From: Spirosoma oryzicola
Lineage (GTDB): Bacteria > Bacteroidota > Bacteroidia > Cytophagales > Spirosomataceae
Length of the DNA: 64,000 bases
NCBI RefSeq assembly: GCF_021233055.1
Contig: NZ_CP089538.1
Coordinates: 5,410,501-5,474,500, forward strand
Reading direction: 5' to 3'
The position numbers and the translations under genes are program-made. Shown piece by piece: positions 1 to 8,739 of the stretch (position 1 is its first letter; every line of letters starts with the position of its first letter). The notes beneath the pieces were generated by a model that saw only the letters and a program-made list of their open reading frames with translations, was not told the origin of the DNA and made no database searches.

Positions 1-599
1 GCGCGCTCAAAGAGCAGGTTGACGAGATTTTTAACGCAGCCCGACGCGCTTTTCAAAAGAAGAATTTTAAACAAACGACTACCCTAACAGCCAGCGCCTT
101 ACAGCTTGACCCTACCCGGCAAGATGTTAGCCGGTTGCATAGCATTGCGCTTCAGGAACTTGCTAAATCCGGCGTAGACGCACCAAAAGAAAACGAGAAG
201 CCAATCGCAGTTGTAGCAGCGCCTGTACTTACCTCGGAGTCGCCAAAGCCCGTAGTCGCTGAATCAACTAAAGAATCGGCTAAAGAGACGACAGGCAATG
301 CCAAACAACAAGCGCAGTCCGCTTACGATCAGCTCATTGAAGACGGGCGGCAGGCAATCGCGAAGGGTAACAATAAAGCGAAAGCCATAGCTGATTTCAG
401 CAGTGCCCGCGCGTTGGCCAAAGAGCATGATCTGAACACGACCAAAGCAGACGAGGCTTACAACACGTACCTGAGTAAAGGCAACAAAATCTTTGACAGC
501 GATGACTTCGACGCGGCCAAAGAATGGTATAAAGTTGCTCAGTCGCTCAAGGAAACACGGGAAGTGCAAAGCAAAATCAAACAGTGCAATAATCAATAA
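1..599 (+). CDS. TPR-like envelope protein, C-terminal part (5' end off window)
   Basis: The reading frame is open from the left edge (codons in phase with base 3) to a TAA at 597-599, so the gene starts outside the window. About 198 residues are visible. The first 45 and the last 90 residues are helical, alanine- and lysine-rich and look like tetratricopeptide-type repeats (AARRAFQKKNF; FDAAKEWYKVAQSLKE). They are joined by a Pro/Glu/Lys-rich linker. A TTG at 135 could be called as a start, but the in-frame coding continues upstream of it, so it is probably internal. The next gene begins 9 bases downstream and is also TPR-like, so the two are probably co-transcribed. The function is unknown; a scaffold or protein-binding role in the envelope is an inference. 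Confidence 0.7.
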   Translation, partial: ALKEQVDEIFNAARRAFQKKNFKQTTTLTASALQLDPTRQDVSRLHSIALQELAKSGVDAPKENEKPIAVVAAPVLTSESPKPVVAESTKESAKETTGNAKQQAQSAYDQLIEDGRQAIAKGNNKAKAIADFSSARALAKEHDLNTTKADEAYNTYLSKGNKIFDSDDFDAAKEWYKVAQSLKETREVQSKIKQCNNQ

Positions 600-608
600 T
601 CAACTCTA

Positions 609-1520
609 ATGACCAAACCTGTTTACTTACTAGTTTCTTTCTTATTACTAACTGCTCCGATGGTGTCGGCGGTTGCTTTTGACCGGGCTTCCGTGACAAC
701 ATCAGTAGCCGATGAAGAGTATGACCGTTACAAAAAAAGAGGTGACGATTTTTTTAAGGAAGGGAAATACCAGGAAGCTCGCCGACAGTACCAGAACTGC
801 CTTGAGGTACCCGGCTTTGAAAACGACGCCTACGCCACGAAACAAATCGACGAATGCTCTAAAGCACTAAGCCTGCGTCAACAAGCAACCGAAGCCCTGA
901 AACAAAACAAAAATCAGGAAGCGATTCAGATCCTGAATCAGCTGTTGACACGCAATCCGGGTGATAATATTAGCAGAGAACAATTAGCGGATTACTACGA
1001 AGCTCAGGGTAACCAACTGTCCAATCAGAAAAATTATACGGCGGCCCGAGAGATCTACACTCAGGCACTTAAGTACGCTACCACTACGACTCGGCAGGAA
1101 TCGCTGCGCCTTCAAATTGCAAACACCAGTAATGTTCAGAGACCGGCCAAGAATATTGGTATAAAAGTGTTTACAGGATTGGTTGCCGTTGGCGCGGGTG
1201 CTTTTGCAGTGTTACTGCGGAACGATTACCGAAATAAGCTAAACACGCTGAATCAGATTAGCCAGACGGCTGATCCTACCGGAACGGGAATTATCAGCGA
1301 CGATGGGCTATACCAGCAATACAACGCGGCTTACGGCGCGGTTGAGTCGGCTCAGAAACGGAATAGCTTATACAAAGCAAGCTTAGGCGTCGCAGCGGTG
1401 GCGACCATCGCCGAACTGTATTTGTTGCTGCACAAGCCGAAGAAAGCGCCACGCACAACCGGTTTCCATTGGCAGCCCTCGTCGCAGTCATTGGGTGTAG
1501 CGGTTCACTACACATTCTAA
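609..1520 (+). CDS. Secreted/membrane TPR-repeat protein
   Basis: This is a 303-residue protein. Residues 1-22 form a hydrophobic signal sequence. Residues 35-180 are TPR-like helical repeats (RGDDFFKEGKYQEARRQY; NQEAIQILNQLLTRNPGD; NYTAAREIYTQALKYA). A second hydrophobic segment lies near 185-205 (FTGLVAVGAGAFAVLL) and a third, weaker one near 260-272. The end, VAVHYTF, finishes in phenylalanine, as many Bacteroidota outer-membrane proteins do, although the rest is not an evident beta-barrel. It follows the previous TPR gene by 9 bases and precedes a PKD/LamG lipoprotein, so the three may form one envelope unit. It is probably a membrane-tethered periplasmic scaffold; the exact role is not recognisable. 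Confidence 0.7.
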   Translation: MTKPVYLLVSFLLLTAPMVSAVAFDRASVTTSVADEEYDRYKKRGDDFFKEGKYQEARRQYQNCLEVPGFENDAYATKQIDECSKALSLRQQATEALKQNKNQEAIQILNQLLTRNPGDNISREQLADYYEAQGNQLSNQKNYTAAREIYTQALKYATTTTRQESLRLQIANTSNVQRPAKNIGIKVFTGLVAVGAGAFAVLLRNDYRNKLNTLNQISQTADPTGTGIISDDGLYQQYNAAYGAVESAQKRNSLYKASLGVAAVATIAELYLLLHKPKKAPRTTGFHWQPSSQSLGVAVHYTF

Positions 1521-1571
1521 TCCATAATTATCTAGCTCTATCCAGTTGAACTGACGATACTTTTAATAAAG

Positions 1572-3245
1572 ATGAAAAAAACACTACGTACCTATATAGT
1601 CGGTATTCTTATTAGCAGCCTCTGTGGCCTGACACTCTGGTCCTGCGACCCGTGGGAACTTCCTACACGAAAAGAGCGACGCAACTGCGTTACCCCTTCA
1701 GGCGAACTTGTTACACAAATTCAGCAACTTAAAGTAGATTTTTCGATAAGTAAAAGTGCAGGTACAATTGACCAAGTGATATGGGACTTTGGCGACGGGA
1801 CGAACGCGACTACTATTGGCACGACTACTAGCCATACCTACGCTAAAACAGGTACGTATACAGCAAAGGCTAAATTAACAAACTCATGTCAGAAAGATAT
1901 TGGAATTCAGGCCACTGTAAACGTCAATAATGCAGTACAGCCTGCTGTGAGCATACAGCCTGCTACCGATATAACTAGAAGTTCAGCAGCCATACGTATG
2001 GCCGTCACATCTACAGGTAACTCTACAATTGTCCGCTACGGTATATGTTATTCAACCACAAACACAAACCCGGAAGTCGGTAAGACTGACGTATCTATAC
2101 TTGACAAGACAGACGCTGTTTCATTAAATAATCCTGTCTCGTTTGCAATCCCAAATCTTCAGCCAAATACGACATATTACGTGCGAAGCTTTGCTATTAA
2201 TGAAGCAGGTATAATTAGTTACAGCGATCCCATACAATTTAAGACAGGCTATAATCCTTCCGTTTCCAGCGGTGGTAGTCCAACAGTGGGGTCTACAACA
2301 GCGACGGTGGGTTTTATCCTTAATGATGCGGGCAATCCAGCCGCCATTCAGTACGGCGTGCTTTATTCATCGAGCAACAGCACACCTAGTATGGATAATT
2401 CAGGGCCGGGCGTTACGGTGAATAATCCAAATGTCGGTGCAAGCACACCCGTCAACTTAACTGATCTGAAACCAAATACGACGTACTACTACCGATCCTA
2501 CGCAAAATTGCCATCGGGTGAAATTGTTCCAGGCCCAATTAATACATTCACTACGCAGGCAGACGCTGTTGCGAACGGACTGATAGCCTACCTACCGTTC
2601 ACGGATAGATCGTTGCTGGACGTTAGTGGTAACAACAATCACGCTAATCTAGTTGACAGCCCTACGTTTACCACTGACCGGAGAGGAAAGTCAAATGCAG
2701 CCATCCAACTGGATGGCGTGAATGACTACTTCTACATGGTAGACAACAGCACCCTACTTCTTGACGCGTTCACGATCAGCATATGGATAAGACCTAGCGC
2801 CATCAACAACGTTAACAACCGGATGCAGATTTATAACAAATCGCGCTGGAGTGACAGTAATTTCGAGATGTACAGCTCGCTCGTGAAGATTAACGAGAAC
2901 GGCCCTGGGCTTACGTTCATGACTAACATCAAACAAGGTAGCAATTGTGTACCGGCTAAAGGTTGGCAGAGTTTTGAGTTTAGCAGTAATCCCCAGCTCG
3001 ATGATTGGCACCATCTTGTCTTTACGTACTCGGGAAGATCAAGCCGGATGTATTTCGATAACGTCCTGATGGATCAAAATAATAATCTACCTGCTGCCAG
3101 CATGGACCGATGCCCAGGTGGCGAATTAAAGTTCGGCGCTCAGCTTCGGGATTTCCCCAATTACTTCAAAGGGGCAATGGATGAAATTCGAATCTATAAC
3201 CGTGCGCTCTCCGCTAGCGAAGTACAGACGCTGTACAACCAATAA
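1572..3245 (+). CDS. PKD / FN3-like / LamG-domain surface lipoprotein
   Basis: This 557-residue protein has a signal peptide ending in a lipobox-like LTLWSC (Cys25), so it is probably a lipoprotein. Residues ~50-120 form a PKD domain with the core WDFGDGT and HTYAKTGTY. Residues ~130-225 and ~230-330 are two copies of a fibronectin-like module, each containing PNTTYY followed by RSFA or RSYA. Residues ~335-557 are a concanavalin A-like (LamG/LamG-like jellyroll) domain, with ISIWIRP, WHHLVFTYSG, MDEIRIYNRALSASEV. The last motif is very characteristic of LamG-like jellyroll proteins. The protein probably binds carbohydrate or protein at the cell surface. It is the last gene of the left cluster and is followed by a perfect hairpin. 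Confidence 0.8.
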   Translation: MKKTLRTYIVGILISSLCGLTLWSCDPWELPTRKERRNCVTPSGELVTQIQQLKVDFSISKSAGTIDQVIWDFGDGTNATTIGTTTSHTYAKTGTYTAKAKLTNSCQKDIGIQATVNVNNAVQPAVSIQPATDITRSSAAIRMAVTSTGNSTIVRYGICYSTTNTNPEVGKTDVSILDKTDAVSLNNPVSFAIPNLQPNTTYYVRSFAINEAGIISYSDPIQFKTGYNPSVSSGGSPTVGSTTATVGFILNDAGNPAAIQYGVLYSSSNSTPSMDNSGPGVTVNNPNVGASTPVNLTDLKPNTTYYYRSYAKLPSGEIVPGPINTFTTQADAVANGLIAYLPFTDRSLLDVSGNNNHANLVDSPTFTTDRRGKSNAAIQLDGVNDYFYMVDNSTLLLDAFTISIWIRPSAINNVNNRMQIYNKSRWSDSNFEMYSSLVKINENGPGLTFMTNIKQGSNCVPAKGWQSFEFSSNPQLDDWHHLVFTYSGRSSRMYFDNVLMDQNNNLPAASMDRCPGGELKFGAQLRDFPNYFKGAMDEIRIYNRALSASEVQTLYNQ

Positions 3246-3270
3246 GCACAATTTATTTGCACGACTAATT

Positions 3271-3326
3271 AAGCAATTGACCCTGTCAATACCGACATGA
3301 AACGGTATTGACAGGGTCAATTGCTT
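3271..3326. terminator. Perfect 23-bp inverted repeat, likely transcription end
   Basis: Arms 3271-3293 and 3304-3326 are perfect reverse complements (23 of 23) around a 10-base loop. It lies 25 bases past the stop of the LamG lipoprotein. There is no uninterrupted U-run, only a T-rich stretch after the right arm (GTTCTTGCTTTTG). It probably terminates the left cluster or stabilises its 3' end. Confidence 0.65.
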
Positions 3327-3394
3327 GTTCTTGCTTTTGATATCGAGTGAATTATCGACCTCAATCGATTAAAAATTTATACAACGCCTAAAAC

Positions 3395-3433
3395 AAAAAA
3401 CGCCTAACCAGCTTTTTGTCAGCTAATTAGGCG
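3395..3433 (-). terminator. Intrinsic terminator of the initiator tRNA
   Basis: Read on the minus strand, CGCCTAATTAGCT pairs with AGCTGGTTAGGCG around GACAAAA and is followed directly by TTTTTTG. It starts about 11 bases past the tRNA 3' end, so it is a standard Rho-independent terminator for the tRNA transcript. Confidence 0.8.
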
Positions 3434-3443
3434 TCTTACTTAG

Positions 3444-3516
<73 letters not shown>

Positions 3517-3528
3517 ATGTTTGGTTTG

Positions 3529-3558
3529 CAAAAGTACCACACATTTCTTAAAATGCAA
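3529..3558 (-). promoter_or_regulatory. Bacteroidota-type promoter of tRNA-fMet
   Basis: On the minus strand, TTG (complement of 3556-3558), a 19-base spacer and TACTTTTG (complement of 3529-3536) match the TTG-N19-TAnnTTTG consensus of the Bacteroidota primary sigma factor. The -7 box ends 12 bases before the tRNA 5' end. Confidence 0.65.
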
Positions 3559-3566
3559 TACCTTTG
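3559..3566 (+). promoter_or_regulatory. Possible -7 box upstream of era
   Basis: TACCTTTG matches TAnnTTTG about 95 bases before the era start and is divergent from the tRNA promoter. No TTG sits at the right distance upstream, so this is a weak call. Confidence 0.35.
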
Positions 3567-3661
3567 TGCAAAAATTTTTTTATTCCTTCACTGAAACGTT
3601 TTTTTTCGAGAGAGAGTTGTTTTTAAAGCCGCTGAAAATCAGTTAGCGGGATCACCTACTC

Positions 3662-4582
3662 ATGAATACAGAATTGATTGAAAATTTTCCGGCCAATCAT
3701 AAGGCCGGCTTCGTCAGTATCGTTGGTAAGCCCAACGTCGGTAAATCAACCCTGATGAACCAACTCGTCGGTGAGCGATTGTCGATTATCACCTCCAAAG
3801 CGCAGACCACTCGCCACCGCATTATGGGTATCCTCAATGGAACGCATAATGGTCAGGACTTCCAGCTAGTTTACTCGGATACACCCGGCATTATCAAGCC
3901 TCAGTACAAACTTCACGAATCGATGATGAGCTTTGTACGCGGCTCCATCGAAGATGCGGACGTGGTTTTGTTTGTAACGGACATTTTCGAACAGCACGAC
4001 GAAAATGACGTGATCGAACGGCTGCAAAAATCCGAGGTACCCATCCTGCTGTTGATCAACAAGATCGACCAGGCCACCCAGGCGCAGGTTGACGAGAAGA
4101 TAGCCTATTGGCAGGAACACTTCAAGGCTCAGGAAATTATTCCGATTTCGGCGCTTAATGGCTTCAATATTGAGCGTGTCTTCGACGCGATTATCACCCG
4201 CCTGCCTCAGCACCCGCCTTATTTCCCGAAAGACGAGCTGACCGATAAACCCGAGCGCTTCTTTGCTTCGGAAATTATTCGCGAAAAGATTTTCCTGAAT
4301 TACAAGAAAGAAGTTCCTTACAGCAGTGAGGTCGTTGTCATCGGCTTCAAAGAGAAAGATGACATCATTGTCATTCAGGCAGAAATTCTGGTCGAACGCG
4401 CTACGCAGCGTGCCATTTTACTCGGCGAAGGTGGGAAAATGATCAAGAAAACGGGGATTATGGCGCGCGAAGAGCTGGAGCGCTTCTTCGGTAAAAAAGT
4501 ATTTTTAGAACAATTCGTTAAAGTAGAACCCGATTGGCGGCAGAAAGATCGAATGCTTAAGCGGTTAGGTTACGACGAATAG
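3662..4582 (+). CDS. era: GTPase Era
   Basis: Era is an essential GTPase that binds 16S rRNA near its 3' end during assembly of the small ribosomal subunit. The 306-residue length is typical. G1 is GKPNVGKS (residues 22-29), followed by the switch region TTRHRIMGI, G3 DTPG (72-75) and G4 NKID (132-135). The C-terminal KH domain carries GEGGKMIKK near residues 256-264. ATG 3662 gives the usual short N-terminal extension before the G domain. The gene is followed 86 bases later by der, another ribosome-assembly GTPase, in the same direction. A weak hairpin (AAGTGT/ACACTT, 4603-4631) lies between them. Confidence 0.97.
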   Translation: MNTELIENFPANHKAGFVSIVGKPNVGKSTLMNQLVGERLSIITSKAQTTRHRIMGILNGTHNGQDFQLVYSDTPGIIKPQYKLHESMMSFVRGSIEDADVVLFVTDIFEQHDENDVIERLQKSEVPILLLINKIDQATQAQVDEKIAYWQEHFKAQEIIPISALNGFNIERVFDAIITRLPQHPPYFPKDELTDKPERFFASEIIREKIFLNYKKEVPYSSEVVVIGFKEKDDIIVIQAEILVERATQRAILLGEGGKMIKKTGIMAREELERFFGKKVFLEQFVKVEPDWRQKDRMLKRLGYDE

Positions 4583-4668
4583 TATCAGAATTGAGGACAG
4601 CCAAGTGTCAGTGCCCGGTGCTCTAACACTTATTTCTTGTTTCTCTCTTCTCACTTCTTCTTAAAAAA

Positions 4669-5976
4669 ATGGCAAATATTGTTGCAATCGTTGGCCGCCC
4701 AAATGTGGGTAAGTCTACGCTGTTCAACCGATTGACGGAACAGCGGCAGGCCATCATGGATAACCAGAGCGGTGTTACGCGTGACCGGCATTATGGCACC
4801 GCCGAATGGAATGATAAATACTTTACGGTTATTGACACGGGCGGTTACGTCGTCGGGTCGGAAGATGTATTCGAAGAATCGATTCGCGAGCAGGTAGAGA
4901 TTGCCATTCAGGAATCGACCGTCCTGTTGTTTGTTGTTGATTCTCAAACGGGTATTACGGGATTGGATGAAGATTTCGCGGATGTCCTGCGTCGGAGCAA
5001 GAAACCCGTATACGTCGTAGCCAACAAAGCTGAAACGTCGGAGCGGGCGCATAGTTCAGCGGAGTTCTACGCCCTTGGCCTGGGTGAGCCTTATCCTATC
5101 TCGTCCATGACGGGTACCGGAACGGGTGATCTTCTGGATGAAGTGATCAAGCATTTTCAGACGGAAGGCGTGGCCGATCCGGATGCTGGTGTTCCCCGCA
5201 TCGCTATTCTTGGCCGCCCCAACGTGGGTAAATCGTCGTTTCTGAACGTGCTGACGGGGCAGGACCGCAGTATCGTAACCGACATTGCCGGTACAACCCG
5301 CGACGCGATTAACACTCGTTACCGTGCTTATGGCAAAGATTTTATCCTGACCGATACCGCAGGTATCCGCCGGAAAGCGCGTATTCAGGATAACATCGAG
5401 TTCTATTCGACGCTACGGTCGTTGAAGGCGATGGAAGAATCGGATGTTTGTATCATCATGCTCGATGCAACGCGTGGTCTCGAAGCGCAGGATCTGAATA
5501 TTATTGGACAAGCCGTAAAGGCGAAGAAGGGTGTTGTGATCATGGTCAATAAGTGGGACGCCGTTGAGAAAGACCACCGTACCGCCGACATCCTGCGCAA
5601 AGAAATGATTCAGCGGATGATGCCCATCGATTACCTGCCAATCATTTTTGCGTCTGTGCACGAAAAGCAGCGGATTTTTCAGGTAATGGAAAAAGCGATG
5701 GAGGTTTACGAAAATAAGAGTAAGAAAATTACTACATCCAAGCTGAACGAAGCGATACAGCCAGAAATTGAAGCGTACCCTCCCCCGTCGCTAAAAGGCA
5801 AGCAGATCAATATCAAGTACATGTTGCAGGTTCCAACGCCTTCACCGACGTTCGTGTTCTTCTGTAACCTGCCCCAGTACGTACAGGAGTCGTATCAGCG
5901 CTATCTGGAAAATAAAATCCGGGCTCATTTCGACTTTACGGGTGTACCCATCACCCTGTTTTTCCGGCAGAAGTAA
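4669..5976 (+). CDS. der: GTPase Der (EngA), double G domain
   Basis: Der is a tandem-GTPase needed for 50S ribosomal subunit assembly. Over 435 residues there are two complete G domains, each starting with GRPNVGKS (residues 9-16 and ~182-189). Each has a DT(G/A)G switch (DTGGYVVG; DTAGIRRKA), and the second has NKWD. A KH-like C-terminal domain covers roughly residues 350-435. The ATG is preceded by an A-run rather than a Shine-Dalgarno sequence, as is common in this phylum. It lies directly after era, so the window pairs two ribosome-biogenesis GTPases. Confidence 0.97.
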   Translation: MANIVAIVGRPNVGKSTLFNRLTEQRQAIMDNQSGVTRDRHYGTAEWNDKYFTVIDTGGYVVGSEDVFEESIREQVEIAIQESTVLLFVVDSQTGITGLDEDFADVLRRSKKPVYVVANKAETSERAHSSAEFYALGLGEPYPISSMTGTGTGDLLDEVIKHFQTEGVADPDAGVPRIAILGRPNVGKSSFLNVLTGQDRSIVTDIAGTTRDAINTRYRAYGKDFILTDTAGIRRKARIQDNIEFYSTLRSLKAMEESDVCIIMLDATRGLEAQDLNIIGQAVKAKKGVVIMVNKWDAVEKDHRTADILRKEMIQRMMPIDYLPIIFASVHEKQRIFQVMEKAMEVYENKSKKITTSKLNEAIQPEIEAYPPPSLKGKQINIKYMLQVPTPSPTFVFFCNLPQYVQESYQRYLENKIRAHFDFTGVPITLFFRQK

Positions 5977-5988
5977 TTCGCTTTTTTG

Positions 5989-6055
5989 ATTAGACTCAGT
6001 CAGTTGACGGTTTCAGCCATAAGCTGCTTACCTCTACCACCTGATTGAGTCTAAT
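5989..6055. repeat. Long-loop inverted repeat after der
   Basis: ATTAGACTCAGTCA (5989-6002) pairs with TGATTGAGTCTAAT (6042-6055) with one mismatch, across a 39-base loop. It sits between der and the exporter gene. It may be a transcript end, but the long loop and lack of a following U-run make this uncertain. Confidence 0.35.
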
Positions 6056-6076
6056 TCGTTTGATTCCCATCCTTGC

Positions 6077-7012
6077 ATGGCTCAGCAACCCACTCGAGCT
6101 TATTATTGGCTTGGTGCCTTTCTGGTATTTCTGGCGGCTTTTTGCTTTGCCATGAAGGGTATACTCATCAAGCTGGCTTATCAATATCCCATTGACTCTA
6201 TTTCGCTACTTACCTTACGGATGCTGACTGCCTTGCCGTTCTATGTAGCTATCGCGTTTAATCTTGCCCGAAAGCATCCGCCTGTTCAACTGACACTCCA
6301 ACAATGGCTTGTACTGGCCATACTTGGCATTACGGGCTATTACCTGGCCAGTTTTTTTAACTTTTTGGGATTGGTGTACATTACAGCGGGTCTGGAACGC
6401 ATCCTGCTGTTTGTGTATCCGACTTTTGTTCTGCTTATGAATGCGCTCGGATTTGGCCGGCGTGTAAGCCGGTTGCAAATCATGGCACTCCTGCTTACCT
6501 ACGCGGGTATTCTCCTGGCGTTTGTGGGTAATATTGAAACCACCACCCAAAAAGACGTAATGCTTGGCGCTTTCTGGGTTATCCTAAGCGGTCTGGCTTA
6601 TGCCGTCTATCTGGTCGGTAGCGACCGGATGATCGCACGAATCGGCTCCCAGCGCTTTACGTGCTACGCTATGATCGCAGCGACCGTTCCAACGGTCATT
6701 CACTGCGCAATGGTCAACGGCCTGCATCTGGAAGGCTATCCAGCACCAGTCTATGGATTGGGATTAGGCATGGGGATTTTTGTAACCGTTATCCCTACGT
6801 TTATGATTGCCGAGGGTATAAAGCGGGTTGGTTCCGGCAATGCTTCGATTATTGCAAGCATTGGTCCAATCTTCACCATCATCCTGGCGACGACCATTCT
6901 TCACGAGACAATCAGTGATGCGCAAATTGTGGGTACACTTTTTGTTTTATTTGGTGTGTTTTTAATTAGCTATCGGGGCAACCGAAAAACAGAGGTAGCA
7001 ACCAAGAATTAA
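6077..7012 (+). CDS. EamA-family (DMT) transporter
   Basis: This is a 311-residue polytopic inner-membrane protein with about ten hydrophobic segments arranged as two EamA repeats. The N-terminal half begins GAFLVFLAAFCFAMKGILIK, with the usual small-residue pattern. The second half begins near LGAFWVILSGLAYAVYLV and ends with the common NASIIASIGPIFTIILA helix. The family exports metabolites or drugs by proton antiport, but the substrate cannot be read from the sequence. ATG 6077 starts with MAQQPTRAYYW, just before the first helix. A TTATAT-poor 65-base leader separates it from the previous hairpin. It has no obvious operon partner. Confidence 0.85.
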   Translation: MAQQPTRAYYWLGAFLVFLAAFCFAMKGILIKLAYQYPIDSISLLTLRMLTALPFYVAIAFNLARKHPPVQLTLQQWLVLAILGITGYYLASFFNFLGLVYITAGLERILLFVYPTFVLLMNALGFGRRVSRLQIMALLLTYAGILLAFVGNIETTTQKDVMLGAFWVILSGLAYAVYLVGSDRMIARIGSQRFTCYAMIAATVPTVIHCAMVNGLHLEGYPAPVYGLGLGMGIFVTVIPTFMIAEGIKRVGSGNASIIASIGPIFTIILATTILHETISDAQIVGTLFVLFGVFLISYRGNRKTEVATKN

Positions 7013-7095
7013 TCAAAAGTTACACTTTCGTAAGTACCGTATAATAAATGAAAACCGGTAAAAATACTCCTATTGGACGTATAAATATATTCTCA

Positions 7096-7126
7096 TTGGC
7101 AAATAAGATACATCGAATTACCTTTA
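7096..7126 (+). promoter_or_regulatory. Candidate promoter of the ArsR-type regulator
   Basis: TTG (7096-7098), a 20-base spacer and TACCTTTA (7119-7126) match TTG-N20-TAnnTTTG with one mismatch, about 95 bases before the start codon. Confidence 0.4.
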
Positions 7127-7220
7127 GATAAATTCTACCTCGCATTCAAGAACTTAATAATCCTTAGTGAAGTAATTAGCCTAACTTTCTTAAAACGCAC
7201 ACCTATAAAGTTACTGACGT

Positions 7221-7529
7221 ATGGCTACCGAGACGAACATGGAGGAAGAAAAACGCATTGACAAAGCGGCTTACGTGCTAAAAGCCGTAGCCCATCCGCT
7301 GCGCATTAAAATCATTCAGATGTTAAATGACAACAAAGAACTGAATGTATCAACGATCTACAAGAATCTAAATGCTGAACAGTCGCTTATCTCGCATCAT
7401 CTGATCAATATGCGGGATAAGGGTATTTTAGATATTCGACGTAGCGGAAAGAACATTTACTACTTCTTGGTAGATTCGGCGGTATCCGAGGTGATCAGCT
7501 GTATTTATAAAAGCAAGGTTCTGAATTAA
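7221..7529 (+). CDS. ArsR-family winged-helix regulator
   Basis: This is a 102-residue protein. It shows the ArsR/SmtB pattern: helix AYVLKAVAHPLRIKIIQML, a helix-turn-helix containing AEQSLISHHLINMRDKG, and a wing ILDIRRSGKNIYYFLVD. No ELCVC-type metal-binding motif is present in the recognition region, and the only cysteine is near the C-terminus (EVISCIYKS). It is therefore more likely a redox, biofilm (BigR-like) or small-ligand regulator than a classical metal sensor. It stands alone between the exporter gene and the convergent ruvB. Autoregulation is possible but not shown. Confidence 0.85.
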   Translation: MATETNMEEEKRIDKAAYVLKAVAHPLRIKIIQMLNDNKELNVSTIYKNLNAEQSLISHHLINMRDKGILDIRRSGKNIYYFLVDSAVSEVISCIYKSKVLN

Positions 7530-7547
7530 CAATTAACCAGCTATACG

Positions 7548-7590
7548 AATGGGTCATTAAGTTGGCAAAGGTGCTACTTAATGACCCATT
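7548..7590. terminator. Bidirectional terminator between arsR-type gene and ruvB
   Basis: AATGGGTCATTAAGT (7548-7562) and ACTTAATGACCCATT (7576-7590) are perfect 15-base complements around a 13-base loop. TTGCATTTTG follows on the plus strand. It lies between the stop codons of two convergent genes. Confidence 0.75.
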
Positions 7591-7611
7591 TTGCATTTTG
7601 TACGGCTGATT

Positions 7612-8640
7612 TTAGCCAAAGAGCTCCCCATTCTTGTAAGGAGGAACGATGCCTAAGTGGAGATACGCTCTCTCTGTAGCCTCCCTCCCGCGTGAGGTAC
7701 GTTTTAGAAAACCTTCTTGAATCAAAAACGGCTCGTAAACCTCCTCAATCGTTTCGGACTCTTCACTGCAAGCTGTCGCGATGGTCGAAAGCCCGACGGG
7801 TCCTCCCTTGAACTTTTCGATGATCGTAGTCAAAATCCGGATGTCCATATCGTCCAAACCGTTCTGGTCTACTTCAAGAGCGCTCAAGGCAATTTCAGCA
7901 ATATCAACATTGATGTAGCCATTCCCTTTCACCTGCGCAAAATCGCGGGTTCGACGCAACAGGTTATTGGCAATCCGGGGTGTTCCCCGGCTCCGGCGGG
8001 CAATCTCAAAAGCTCCTTGCTCATCAATCGCTGTACCCAGGATCGCCGACGACCGCTGAACGATACTGGTCAGCAGCTGTGCGTCGTAATACTCCAGCCG
8101 ACAGCTGATACCGAAACGCGCCCGTAACGGTGATGTCAGCATACCGGCACGGGTGGTAGCGCCAATGAGTGTAAACGGATTCAGCTTGATCTGTACAGTC
8201 CGCGCGTTCGGACCTGAATCGAGCATAATGTCAATTTTGTAATCCTCCATCGCCGAGTACAGATACTCTTCCACGATGGGGTTGAGCCGGTGAATCTCGT
8301 CGATAAACAGCACGTCGTTTGGCTGCAAGTTTGTTAGCAGTCCCGCCAGGTCACTTGGTTTGTCCAGTACCGGCCCCGACGTCATTTTGATATTTGCATT
8401 AAGCTCGTTGGCAACGATGTGCGACAGCGTTGTTTTGCCCAGCCCCGGAGGGCCGTGGAGCAAAACGTGGTCGAGTGCATCGCCCCGTTGCTTGGCTGCC
8501 TGAACAAATACTTCAAGGTTGTCCAGCACTTTAGCCTGCCCCGTAAAGTCCTCGAACGAAAGCGGTCGGAGCGCCCGTTCGATCTCTTTATCGGTAGCCG
8601 ACATTCCCTCGCCTGTCCCTTTCAGAAAGTCGTTTCGCAT
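7612..8640 (-). CDS. ruvB: Holliday junction branch-migration ATPase RuvB
   Basis: RuvB is the hexameric AAA+ motor that, with RuvA, drives branch migration of Holliday junctions. The length of 342 residues is typical. Walker A is GPPGLGKT (63-70), Walker [10 protein letters not shown] (111-119), sensor 1 GATTRAG, and the arginine finger region is PLRARFG. The winged-helix C-terminus contains [13 protein letters not shown]. The start is ATG at 8640. A TATATTTG box (complement of 8710-8717) lies upstream. The gene follows the large T9SS protein on the same strand but appears to have its own promoter. Confidence 0.97.
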   Translation of the reverse strand: MRNDFLKGTGEGMSATDKEIERALRPLSFEDFTGQAKVLDNLEVFVQAAKQRGDALDHVLLHGPPGLGKTTLSHIVANELNANIKMTSGPVLDKPSDLAGLLTNLQPNDVLFIDEIHRLNPIVEEYLYSAMEDYKIDIMLDSGPNARTVQIKLNPFTLIGATTRAGMLTSPLRARFGISCRLEYYDAQLLTSIVQRSSAILGTAIDEQGAFEIARRSRGTPRIANNLLRRTRDFAQVKGNGYINVDIAEIALSALEVDQNGLDDMDIRILTTIIEKFKGGPVGLSTIATACSEESETIEEVYEPFLIQEGFLKRTSRGREATERAYLHLGIVPPYKNGELFG

Positions 8641-8709
8641 AATTTTGATTCGTGCAAACCCGGCCTAAAAACCGCCTTTTTTGGCTTTATTCGGCCGGGC
8701 CGTTTACCT

Positions 8710-8717
8710 CAAATATA
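8710..8717 (-). promoter_or_regulatory. Possible -7 box for ruvB
   Basis: TATATTTG on the minus strand matches TAnnTTTG 70 bases upstream of the ruvB ATG. A GC-rich hairpin (CCCGGCC/GGCCGGG, 8659-8699) lies between them in the leader. No clear -33 TTG. Confidence 0.35.
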
Positions 8718-8739
8718 CGAAAAAAAAGGCGTAAAACCA

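Noticed and set aside
7221..7529. Metal-sensing ArsR
   Set aside because: No metal-binding Cys motif in the recognition helix; the only Cys lies near the C-terminus.
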